DNA from: Gelria sp. Kuro-4
GTDB taxonomy: Bacteria; Bacillota; DTU030; DUMP01
Assembly (NCBI RefSeq): GCF_019668485.1
Contig: NZ_AP024619.1
Span: forward strand, 2,816,463-2,880,462
Reading direction: 5' to 3'
Length of the DNA: 64,000 bases
A program made the translations under genes and the position numbers. Positions within the stretch are counted from its first letter, which is position 1. The number at the start of each line of letters is the position of its first letter. This document shows positions 18,118 through 24,553 of this stretch, piece by piece. The notes beneath the pieces were generated by a model, which was not told where the DNA came from, searched no databases, and saw only the letters and a list, made by a program, of their open reading frames with translations.

Positions 18118-18475
18118 TTTCAATGCCCCGCCACCCGGCTGACTGAACTAAGAAGCAATAATGCCAGGAAGCAACGGTGCCTCCCGGCATGATTAGAACC
18201 ATGAAGAACCAAAACGCGACCCCGGTGGCGGACAGCACGCGCAGGTGGAGAGCGTACTTCAGCACCAGCGGTATTTCGATCGAGGCAACGCCGAAAGCAA
18301 CTAAAAGGTCGGTGCAGGCACTGCCGATGCGGGTGAGCGCTTCGTTCCACCCGTAACTAGCGAAGGTTGCCCCGATCGCCGCGGCGGTGCCATGTCCGCC
18401 CACGAAACCTATGGCTGCCCGCGAGCCAAGACATCTTCCTGAGAGTAAAGGCGGAAATCCGTAACGATATAAAGG
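18118..18475 (-). pseudogene. remnant of GltS-like Na+/glutamate symporter
   Basis: The minus frame encodes AIGFVGGHGTAAAIGATF and then LLVAFGVASIEIPLVLKYAL, which resemble the GGHGT segment and a later helix of GltS-type symporters. Only about 110 residues remain of a roughly 400-residue family. The open frame at 18107-18574 takes its start from an unrelated repeat (18541-18718), so it is not an intact gene. A 26-bp piece (18412-18437) recurs at 19683-19708. Confidence 0.5.
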
Positions 18476-18540
18476 GCGCAGGAAGCCATCAACCCACCCC
18501 AGATGCCGCGAAATCCGGGGCAACGTCAATGATCTATAAC

Positions 18541-18718
18541 TGTTGTTGCTCAACAATGTTGCCCTAACAACCAATGTGGGTTATAATAGGAGCAGGAAGC
18601 TCCGGAAAAGCTTCCTGCTCCTGGAGGGCATAGCGACCTGGGGGCACATCAGTTTTGGATTGGCCCGCTTACTGGCGGGCTATTTTCTTGATCTGTGCTG
18701 GAAGTACAGCCGCATCAG
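18541..18718 (+). repeat. repeat element copy A (promoter-hairpin-terminator unit)
   Basis: About 178 bp, nearly identical to 21910-22087. In order on the plus strand: TTGCCC (18559-18564), a 17-bp spacer and TATAAT (18582-18587); a 14-bp perfect stem with loop ccggaaa (18588-18622); then a terminator-like hairpin GCCCGC-N6-GCGGGC followed by TATTTTCTT (18663-18689). It converges on a small minus-strand peptide reading frame (18680-18771). Confidence 0.85.
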
Positions 18719-18771
18719 AGTCATTAGGGGGCAATTGCCAGTTCGAGTAGTCCAAGAGCTCGGTGCCCCAT
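18680..18771 (-). pseudogene. Fst/Ldr-like small peptide, frameshifted copy
   Basis: From an ATG at 18771 the minus strand reads ...LLELAIAP, then loses frame at a run of five C (18727-18731), after which another frame continues LMTLMRLYFQHRSRK and stops at 18680. One additional C would restore an unbroken 30-residue peptide homologous to the one at 22049-22144 (shared AIAPL and YFQHRSRK). Either a decayed toxin or a phase-variable/sequencing homopolymer. No strong ribosome binding site is seen. Confidence 0.55.
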
Positions 18772-18801
18772 GCTGCCGCGGACATTCAGCACACCGCCAC
18801 G

Positions 18802-19161
18802 CTAATCGGAGTCTCGTTTGTACCATACGCTCTTTACCCTGTCCCGCATAACTACCATTAAGCCCGGCCATTTCTCTGGCGAAAACTCGTTTATCGCCTG
18901 CATCACCCGTTGGTGAATCTCGTGCCGGTTGGGATGAGCTAGACAGATTATTAGCAGACCGTGGTGTGTTTGCTCACGGTAGCGACCAAATCCCCTGTCT
19001 GTAGTTACTAGTGTTCTGTGTTCTCGTAATGCTTTTGACCATAGTACCTCATCAGGGACGCCTTCTGCCGAAGTTCCACGAACATCGGTCACGTCATGTC
19101 CGGCAGCTACAAGAGCTTGTACTGTACAGCGGGGAATGTTTTCATCCACCAGTATGCGCAT
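18802..19161 (-). CDS. DUF5615 PIN-like toxin candidate
   Basis: A 119-residue PIN-like protein. It begins MRILVDENIPRC, the acidic motif typical of DUF5615, and carries LVTTDRGFG and a C-terminal basic region. Such proteins are predicted RNases paired with DUF433 proteins. The DUF433 gene ends one base upstream, so the two form a toxin-antitoxin operon. Copy A of the hairpin repeat lies just downstream. Confidence 0.87.
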   Translation of the reverse strand: MRILVDENIPRCTVQALVAAGHDVTDVRGTSAEGVPDEVLWSKALREHRTLVTTDRGFGRYREQTHHGLLIICLAHPNRHEIHQRVMQAINEFSPEKWPGLMVVMRDRVKSVWYKRDSD

Positions 19162-19162
19162 G

Positions 19163-19414
19163 TTAGTGCCCCTGGGCCTGCAAAGGCGTCACGACTTCTT
19201 CTGCCAGCGCTGCCGCGTAATCCAGGCAGGCAAGAATGTCCTCCCGGTCTAAGCCCGGGTATTCCCGGCACAAATCTTCAATCGTATCTCCATTAGCCAG
19301 CATACGTATGATCTGGTGAACGGGGATACGGGTCCCCTTAACACAAGCCTGCCCGTGGCACACCCGTGGGTCGATACTGATCCTACTATACACAAGCGAC
19401 ACCTCCTCTGGCAC
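19163..19414 (-). CDS. DUF433 antitoxin-type protein
   Basis: An 83-residue DUF433 protein with the family signature RISIDPRVCHGQACVKGTRIP followed by the HTH-like segment VHQIIRMLANGDTIEDL. DUF433 proteins act as DNA-binding antitoxins and usually precede a DUF5615 toxin, as here. The ATG at 19414 is nearly preceded by GGAGGTGTCGC. Confidence 0.9.
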   Translation of the reverse strand: MPEEVSLVYSRISIDPRVCHGQACVKGTRIPVHQIIRMLANGDTIEDLCREYPGLDREDILACLDYAAALAEEVVTPLQAQGH

Positions 19415-19779
19415 CCTGTCAGTTTAATTATAACCTTTTCCCTATTGTTTTTCCATCTCTACAGAGTAGCAGGATAGTGTCAAGAGTTAGCAGGCAGGAT
19501 AACACACAAATTCCGTAGAAGTGAGCCGCCCCCTCCACGGGGAGGGGGATGGGGGTGGTTCGTTGCTTCTAGGGTAAGTCCCGCTCGATCGGGGCGCCTC
19601 GTTCGGGGACAGCCTCGGCGACGGCGGGGTCGGCTTGGTCTGAACGAGCCGAAGGTTTTTCCTGCAAGCGACGGCTACACGGTGGCTGCCCGCGAGCCAA
19701 GACATCTTATACAACAGCGTGTTAATTAATGGGAAACTCTACATTCTGCATATACTGTTCGGTAGCATCATAATTCCAG
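19415..19779. other. gene-free debris region
   Basis: No gene seen in 365 bp. It includes a GC-rich inverted sequence near 19528-19555 (CCCCCTCCACGGGGAGGGGG), a 26-bp copy (19683-19708) of part of the GltS-like remnant at 18412-18437, and a 15-bp TTTTTCCTGCAAGCG shared with the region upstream of rubrerythrin near 20900. It looks like accumulated recombination scars. Confidence 0.5.
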
Positions 19780-20116
19780 AGGCCGCCCCGGCTTTGGTCC
19801 AGATGGGCGTGGGAACTAGAGCCGGTCCTGCTCATGATTAACGCCACCCGCTGGTCCATCGCCCAGGCCGCAGTAACAAGAAGCATAGGCATTATTGCCA
19901 TCAGTGTCACCTTTGGAGGTTTCTACCATACTCCTCTGAGCGTGTTGGAGCGGCTCTGGCTCCTGGCGGCGGCGCTGCTGGTGGTGCCGGGAACTTTCAC
20001 CGACTTGATGGGCTTGGGGCTGGGGGCTGCATTTTATCTGCTGGAGCGACGCCGGGAGGTAGAAAGAGCTCACCTCGAGACTGTGGCGTGATTACCGACT
20101 GGGCCATGCATGGTAA
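19780..20116 (+). pseudogene. internally deleted remnant of TRAP fused permease
   Basis: Bases 19780-20091 match the 3' end of the permease gene at 12314-14248. The first ~35 bp correspond to the segment coding EAAPALVQMGV; then about 170 bp are missing and the match resumes at LLMINAT and runs to the same C-terminus HLETVA and stop. Similarity continues some 25 bp past the stop (GGGCCATGCA). The residual 85-codon frame from 19834 is about 85% identical at protein level. No plausible function remains. Confidence 0.85.
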
Positions 20117-20233
20117 ATGGCACCAAAGTCTCTACCTTTCAAGGTCTAATGTCAAGTTGAGATTCCCGCTTCTTGCCAAAGATCTCCTGTCCGCCGCTAA
20201 AAGTTTACTCCGCCCTCGCCCATAAAAAGGGAC

Positions 20234-20259
20234 AGCCACTCTTTACGCTTAGAGTGGCT
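20234..20259 (-). terminator. bidirectional terminator after rubrerythrin
   Basis: A 9-bp stem AGCCACTCT / AGAGTGGCT with an 8-base loop. On the minus strand it is followed by gtcccTTTTT and on the plus strand by CTTTTCG. It terminates the rubrerythrin transcript. Confidence 0.8.
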
Positions 20260-20309
20260 CTTTTCGTGGTCACGGACACCCCTGCCGACGCGAACGCACT
20301 CGCCGGTTC

Positions 20310-20843
20310 CTAGTAATTCTCAGCGGCCGGCTCGTAGAAAGCGCGCGGGTGGGCGCAGGCGGGGCACACCGCCGGAGGCTCTGTGCCCTCGTAGATGTAA
20401 CCGCAGTTGCGGCAGCGCCAACGGATGGGGGTGCTGCGCTGAAAGAGTGTGCCATCTTTGAGGCGCTCCGCCAGCTGCCGGTACCGGGCCTCATGGGCGG
20501 CCTCCACCTCGGCTATCTCTTCCATGACCTGCGCGATTTCCTCGAAACCTTCTTCGCGGGCCGTCCGGGCAAACTCTTTGTACATTTCGGTCCATTCGTA
20601 GTGCTCGCCCTGGATGGCTTCTGCGAGATTCTTGGCGGTGTCGCCGATCAGGCCGAGAAACTTGGCCCATACCTTTGCGTGTTCCTTCTCGTTCTCGGCC
20701 GTCTCAAGGAAGATACCGGCGATCTGTTCGTAGCCTTCTTTCTTGGCTACGGAAGCGAAGTATGTGTATTTGTTACGTGCCTGCGATTCCCCGGCGAAGG
20801 CGGCGAGCAGGTTCTTTTCCGTCTTTGTTCCCTTGAGGTCCAA
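20310..20843 (-). CDS. rbr: rubrerythrin
   Basis: A 177-residue rubrerythrin. The N-terminal ferritin-like four-helix bundle carries the di-iron ligands in [17 protein letters not shown] and [10 protein letters not shown]. The C-terminal rubredoxin-like domain has [10 protein letters not shown] and CPACAHPR. It reduces hydrogen peroxide using electrons from rubredoxin and is typical of anaerobes. It stands alone with its own terminator. A 58-bp decayed copy of its 5' region lies at 32572-32629. Confidence 0.97.
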   Translation of the reverse strand: MDLKGTKTEKNLLAAFAGESQARNKYTYFASVAKKEGYEQIAGIFLETAENEKEHAKVWAKFLGLIGDTAKNLAEAIQGEHYEWTEMYKEFARTAREEGFEEIAQVMEEIAEVEAAHEARYRQLAERLKDGTLFQRSTPIRWRCRNCGYIYEGTEPPAVCPACAHPRAFYEPAAENY

Positions 20844-20964
20844 GAAGCACTCCCCCTTTTCGTAATGAATCCCAAATAGCTTTCAACAGCCGGGCAGTTT
20901 TTTCCTGCAAGCGTTGTCCACTAATCTCCTTCCCCATTAGAAAAGGGAGGTTCAGAAACCTCCC

Positions 20965-21477
20965 TCACGAATAGTATCCCAGCAAGCCTTCCATTGCGTT
21001 CAGAAACCCCTGCAGGTCGGCCGCAAAGGCCTGATCGGTTTCAGGCAGGCTGTCAACGAGCGGGAGAAGCTTGGTCGGGACCAGATTGAACCCGTAGATG
21101 TGGCGTACCAGATGGCAGAACTTACGGTATTCGTCCAGACGGGCAAATGACTCAGGGGAAAGCACAGGCGGCCTGATACCGGGGAGCGGGAATTTCATTT
21201 GCTGCAGCAGGTCTTTATGCCACTCATCCCCCTTGGGTAGGGTGCCATCCACGCGCTTGGCAATCTCTTTAAAGATGTTTTCGGCCACCGAGTAGTAGTC
21301 CAGCAGCACAGAAGCCACGGCGCGCAGGTGAAACTCGTCTTGAAGCTCTTTGGTGAGGGTGAGCGAGCTTGTTGGATTAAGGTAACCTTTGGTCTGCAAG
21401 GTTTCCATAAGGCGGGCGGCGTTGGCACGCTCCTCTTGCACTCGTTCTTTGAGGACCAGAAAGTCACTGACCTTCAA
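20965..21477 (-). CDS. HepT-like HEPN toxin candidate
   Basis: A 170-residue, all-helical protein. The segment RKFCHLVRHIYGF near residue 118-130 matches the Arg/His motif region of HepT-like HEPN ribonuclease toxins. Its start overlaps the end of the MNT nucleotidyltransferase gene by 14 bp, the standard MntA-HepT pairing. In that system MNT AMPylates the HEPN protein to neutralise it. A stem-forming terminator was not obvious after the stop. Confidence 0.75.
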   Translation of the reverse strand: MKVSDFLVLKERVQEERANAARLMETLQTKGYLNPTSSLTLTKELQDEFHLRAVASVLLDYYSVAENIFKEIAKRVDGTLPKGDEWHKDLLQQMKFPLPGIRPPVLSPESFARLDEYRKFCHLVRHIYGFNLVPTKLLPLVDSLPETDQAFAADLQGFLNAMEGLLGYYS

Positions 21478-21832
21478 GCAGCTTAACCCCCCTTGCTTTG
21501 GCCTTAACCTGGAGCGACGGCACCGCGTCTTCCTCTACAATGATGCTGATAGGAAAGGGTGCGCCGATGTGATCGGCGCCCGCCTGCATAGCCCAAAAAT
21601 CTCCGTCGGCCGGGAAACCCTCCACCAAAAGATCGATGTCTGAGTGTTCCCAGAAGCCACCCCAGGCCAAAGAGCCATAAAGGTACACCTGCCGGACACC
21701 GTGCTCCCGCCGCAGCCAGGCAGCCACAGCCCGAGCCCGCTCCCAGGCCGCCGCCTCCCGCCGGCGTGCTTCAGCCGCCTCGCGGTCCAGAATTTTTTGA
21801 TGTAAGCGTTTAAACTCCTCGCGGTCGAGCAT
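21464..21832 (-). CDS. MNT-type minimal nucleotidyltransferase (antitoxin)
   Basis: A 122-residue nucleotidyltransferase. The catalytic motif GSLAWGGF followed by SDIDLLVEG is intact. It should transfer AMP to the overlapping HEPN toxin. ATG 21832 is preferred, with AGAGAGG upstream. The longer frame to 21943 begins inside hairpin repeat copy B and shares its first 11 codons with the unrelated frame at 18574, so that extension is spurious. Confidence 0.85.
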   Translation of the reverse strand: MLDREEFKRLHQKILDREAAEARRREAAAWERARAVAAWLRREHGVRQVYLYGSLAWGGFWEHSDIDLLVEGFPADGDFWAMQAGADHIGAPFPISIIVEEDAVPSLQVKAKARGVKLLEGQ

Positions 21833-21909
21833 ATAACCTCTCTCCGTTACGCAAACAGTTTCTGGAATCAGAGTATCACATCCGGCGGGCTGTTTCAAAT
21901 AACCCAGCT

Positions 21910-22087
21910 TGTTGTTGCTCAACAATGTTGCCCTAACAACCAATGTGGGTTATAATAGGAGCAGGAAGCTCCGGAAAAGCTTCCTGCTCCTGGAGGGCAT
22001 AGCGACCCGGGGGCAGATGGGTTTTGAATTAGCCCGCTTACTGGCGGGCTATTTTCTTGATCTGTGCTGGAAGTACATCCGCAGCAG
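21910..22087 (+). repeat. repeat element copy B (promoter-hairpin-terminator unit)
   Basis: Nearly identical to copy A at 18541-18718. TTGCCC (21928-21933), 17-bp spacer, TATAAT (21951-21956), a perfect 14-bp stem with loop ccggaaa (21957-21991), and a terminator hairpin AGCCCGC-N6-GCGGGCT followed by ATTTTCTT (22031-22058). A core of about 60 bp also recurs at 48929-48988. Confidence 0.88.
21963..22058 (+). ncRNA. candidate antisense RNA converging on small toxin gene
   Basis: Predicted transcript of about 95 nt from the TTGCCC-N17-TATAAT promoter to the hairpin-plus-T-run at 22031-22058. Its 3' end overlaps the stop codon and last codons of the peptide gene on the other strand, the arrangement of RNA II and RNA I in the Fst (par) type I systems, which share a bidirectional terminator. 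Caveat: the 14-bp stem begins right after the -10 box, so a start about 7 bp downstream would lose part of the stem. Confidence 0.45.
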
Positions 22088-22144
22088 CACGATTGCCACC
22101 AGCGGTGCAATGGCTACTTCGATTGGTCCGATCTTGAGTTCCAC
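22049..22144 (-). CDS. Fst/Ldr-like small membrane peptide (type I toxin candidate)
   Basis: A 31-residue peptide from GTG 22144 to TAG 22049. It has a short polar N-terminus, one hydrophobic segment containing IAPLVAIVL, and a basic tail YFQHRSRK. The IAP-plus-transmembrane layout with a charged C-terminus is the pattern of the Fst/Ldr toxin family. AGAGGGGGTG lies about 5 bp upstream of the start. The frame converges on the antisense RNA candidate and shares its terminator hairpin. A second, frameshifted copy at 18680-18771 shows the same peptide and the same 3' arrangement, which supports a conserved gene. Confidence 0.6.
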   Translation of the reverse strand: MELKIGPIEVAIAPLVAIVLLRMYFQHRSRK

Positions 22145-22437
22145 TGCGGCACCCCCTCTCCCGGGTTCTCCCCAGGCCGCATACCCCTCGGCCGGAGAGA
22201 AGGGGATGAACAGAGAGTTCCGGAAACGTGTCCCACTTGTTGAACAGGGAAAAATCAGATAACCCAGCTTCCCGCTTTGTCACTCGTGTTTAACTAATCC
22301 TTTCGTAGTGGTATACTTGTTATATAAGAAGGCGTTGTGAACCATTAAGCGGGTTGGTACTGATGCCTAAGCTTGAAAACTAGGTATATACAGGACAAGT
22401 GCTGCGCTTCACCATCAGTGAGGGAGGAAGTGATTTT

Positions 22438-22695
22438 ATGAAGGATAGTGTTCTCACCCTTGCAGAGGGAGGCCAGCTGAAGCTCCCACTTGCGATTCGA
22501 AGAAAACTGGGGTTGGCCAAGGGATCGAAGCTTATAATAACGCTGGAGGACAATGAAATCAGACTACGAAAGACCATTGAGAATGAGGTTCCGCGCTTCT
22601 CCGAAGAAAGCACGTTTTTCAGACTTATCGGTTCTGAAGAAGGGCCAGAAGACCTTTCCGCCAAGCACGATGAGTACTTAGCGGAGGATAAATAA
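22438..22695 (+). CDS. AbrB-type antitoxin (VapB-like)
   Basis: An 85-residue protein with an AbrB/MazE swapped-hairpin domain (LAEGGQLKLPLAIRRKLGLAKGS at about 7-29) and an acidic C-terminal tail suited to bind a toxin. ATG 22438 has GGAGGAAG 6-7 bp upstream; the frame extends to 22399 but without support. The stop codon overlaps the ATG of the PIN gene by one base. Confidence 0.85.
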   Translation: MKDSVLTLAEGGQLKLPLAIRRKLGLAKGSKLIITLEDNEIRLRKTIENEVPRFSEESTFFRLIGSEEGPEDLSAKHDEYLAEDK

Positions 22696-23093
22696 TGCGG
22701 ATCGTTTTCCTGGACACGTCTGCGATTGTGGCGGCTATTAATCGGCGCGACCAGCATCATTTCAAAGCCAAGCAGGTCCTAGCTGAATTGGCAAAAGGCC
22801 AATGTGGACTTCTGATAACCAACTATGTACGGGCAGAATCTCATTCTCTACTAACTGCGCGGCTTGGCCGGCAAGCAGGCCTTGCTTTCTTACGTGATAA
22901 ATCATGGCTCATAGAATGGGTAACGCGGGAAGACGAGAAGAAAGCTACCGTGATATTAGAAAAGTACGTGGATAAGGATTTCTCGCTAACCGATGCAACT
23001 TCTTTTGTGGTAATGAAACGGCTTCACATTCGAGAAGTCGTTACTTTCGACGATCACTTCGTCCAGTACGGATTTAAAGCTCTAGGTATTTGA
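22695..23093 (+). CDS. PIN-domain ribonuclease toxin (VapC-like)
   Basis: A 132-residue PIN protein. Acidic residues expected at the metal site are present: Asp7 in FLDTSAI, Glu in RAESHS, Asp in LTDATSF and Asp in TFDDHF. It should cleave RNA when free of the AbrB-type antitoxin, with which it is translationally coupled. A strong terminator follows at 23109. Confidence 0.9.
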   Translation: MRIVFLDTSAIVAAINRRDQHHFKAKQVLAELAKGQCGLLITNYVRAESHSLLTARLGRQAGLAFLRDKSWLIEWVTREDEKKATVILEKYVDKDFSLTDATSFVVMKRLHIREVVTFDDHFVQYGFKALGI

Positions 23094-23108
23094 GGGACCC
23101 ATGTATAA

Positions 23109-23145
23109 GAAAGGGGCCACTCCGACGCTCAGAGTGGCCCCTTTC
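23109..23145. terminator. bidirectional terminator between VapBC and CRISPR module
   Basis: A perfect 14-bp stem GAAAGGGGCCACTC / GAGTGGCCCCTTTC with a 9-base loop. The A/T-rich base of the stem supplies U-runs on both strands, so it can end both the PIN transcript and the leftward CRISPR effector transcript. Confidence 0.8.
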
Positions 23146-23196
23146 GTAATCACGTTTTAGCGTCCTATGGAATGTCAAGATAGTTTTTGCCTTCGG

Positions 23197-24075
23197 TTAA
23201 CCCGCCGCAGGGTACCAGATTCCCTGGCCGTCGATGGCGAGACGTGCCGGCTGAAGCAGCTTACTTCCAGGCGTCCAACAAACATCCAGCACTTTTGTGT
23301 AACGGCCGAAGAAATGACCCTCTCTGGTCTCACGCACCATAAGTGACTCAACAGCGCCGGTGCAGCCAAGGCCCTGCGCCCGGGAGTGGGCCAACAGGTG
23401 CGTCTCCGCGGCAAGTACGAAAATAGGGGCCTCAGGTACTGTCAGATCCACCTCGTAACCGAAACACCTGACCCGGCCGCTTTGTGCAACGGGCAGCAAT
23501 TCTGGATCCCGCGCTTGAACCCTACCCCACCCGTAGGTGCGCTCCCCACCGAATTGTAACCCCTGGTGCCAAGCCACCTGCCAGTCGGGTAGGGCATTTT
23601 TCCGTACAAAGACATACCCGAACAAACCCACAGGCTCCTTTTCCCGGGTGAAGGGAGCAATGAATTCTACATCGTGCAGGCTGCCTTCCTCCGCAGTACC
23701 TGCAGCATTGATGGCGGTACTCGCCTGAGAAGAGAGAAACAACCAAGAAAACTTCTCTTCATCGCCCCATGGCCAAGGCGAAAGGCGGCTGTTTGCGTCA
23801 AGATCAGGAAAGGTTTTGCCCGCAGGAAGGCTGATCGGGAAGAAATAGGAAAACCGTAAGTTGTGTTCTACGCTTTCTCCCACCTGTTTGTAGCCAGCTT
23901 GATCACTGCTGCTGACACCTGCCAGCCTGGCTAATCGGGCGGTCAGGGCGCCCCATAGGTTTCTGGCCGGTAGGTAGCGCCTGGTCTGCTGGAGGTTCCC
24001 TACCCGACGCCATCCTATGTGCAGGGGTGAAAGGAGCCTGAAACAGGCCGCGTAGGCCTCCCAAAGACAAGACAT
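23197..24075 (-). CDS. type III CRISPR RAMP protein (possibly Cas5/Cmr3-like)
   Basis: A 292-residue RAMP-superfamily protein, last gene of the effector operon. The N-terminal ferredoxin-like start CFRLLSPLHIGWRRVGN, the LPARNLWGALTARLA segment and a glycine-rich loop GGERTYGWGRV near 190-200 are RAMP features. ATG 24075 is chosen because GGGGAGGTGA lies just upstream; the frame opens 53 codons earlier in low-complexity sequence. By elimination (Cmr1, 4, 5 and 6 types are present) it may fill the Cas5/Cmr3 role that caps the crRNA 5' tag, but the family match is weak. Confidence 0.65.
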   Translation of the reverse strand: MSCLWEAYAACFRLLSPLHIGWRRVGNLQQTRRYLPARNLWGALTARLARLAGVSSSDQAGYKQVGESVEHNLRFSYFFPISLPAGKTFPDLDANSRLSPWPWGDEEKFSWLFLSSQASTAINAAGTAEEGSLHDVEFIAPFTREKEPVGLFGYVFVRKNALPDWQVAWHQGLQFGGERTYGWGRVQARDPELLPVAQSGRVRCFGYEVDLTVPEAPIFVLAAETHLLAHSRAQGLGCTGAVESLMVRETREGHFFGRYTKVLDVCWTPGSKLLQPARLAIDGQGIWYPAAG

Positions 24076-24079
24076 ACCC

Positions 24080-24553
24080 TCACCTCCCCTTCTTGCTCGC
24101 CTTGGCGGTGTAACGGGCGTAGATAAGGGCTTGTTCGAAGAGGTCCCGGACCAAGAACAGGGTGTCGTTCTTTCGAACAATATGGTCAGCCACATGAGAT
24201 AGGATTTTCGTTTTTTGCTTTGAGACGCTCGCACTGTCGATCTTATCTAGGTAGCCGATCTGCAGAGCACCCAGAGGTTCCTTTCCTAGCATTACCAACA
24301 ATTCACTGACCAAGACGGCAGCTGCCCTCTTCTCATCGTTTTCGCCCTCGTCGCCACTCCCGCAACGCCACAGGAGGAAAAGAAAGAGCGCGTACACTCC
24401 TTGCTCCTGCAATACCCCTAGAGCCTTGGTAATGAGGTTCTCCATGTCTTGAGCCTTCTTGTTTCCATCTGTCGGATCAATTGCTGCACTGATTTTTTGG
24501 GAGCATTCGGCTGCCAGGAAATCCAAGCTAGGAAGCGCAGTTTCCGCGCTCAT
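24080..24553 (-). CDS. cmr5: type III CRISPR small subunit (Cmr5/Cas11-like)
   Basis: A 157-residue, mostly helical protein. The pattern LITKALGVLQEQGVYALFLFLLW and the C-terminal LFEQALIYARYTAKASKK resemble Cmr5. This subunit lines the filament between Cas10 and the terminal RAMPs. The start at 24553 overlaps the end of the cmr4 gene by 26 bp, and only 4 bp separate it from the next gene, so the operon is tightly coupled. Confidence 0.7.
   Translation of the reverse strand: MSAETALPSLDFLAAECSQKISAAIDPTDGNKKAQDMENLITKALGVLQEQGVYALFLFLLWRCGSGDEGENDEKRAAAVLVSELLVMLGKEPLGALQIGYLDKIDSASVSKQKTKILSHVADHIVRKNDTLFLVRDLFEQALIYARYTAKASKKGR

Larger units (their letters stand above)
21899..22270. mobile_element. 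small insertion bounded by 12-bp direct repeats
   Basis: ATAACCCAGCTT occurs at 21899-21910 and again at 22259-22270. The 348 bp between them hold repeat copy B and the small Fst/Ldr-like peptide gene. The inner ends share a short imperfect inverted sequence (CTCAACAA near the left, TTCAACAA on the complement near the right). This looks like a target-site duplication around a small non-autonomous element, but no transposase is present and recombination between direct repeats is an alternative. Confidence 0.45.

Noticed and set aside
18107..18574. 155-codon minus-strand frame as an intact gene
   Set aside because: Its first 11 codons come from the hairpin repeat and are shared with the unrelated frame ending at 21943. 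Only the GltS-like middle is of interest.
18543..18851. Plus-strand frames across repeats A, B and C sharing a KLRKSFLLLEGIA peptide
   Set aside because: The shared peptide is a translation of the perfect hairpin; flanks differ and no good ribosome binding site precedes them. Structure is the better explanation.
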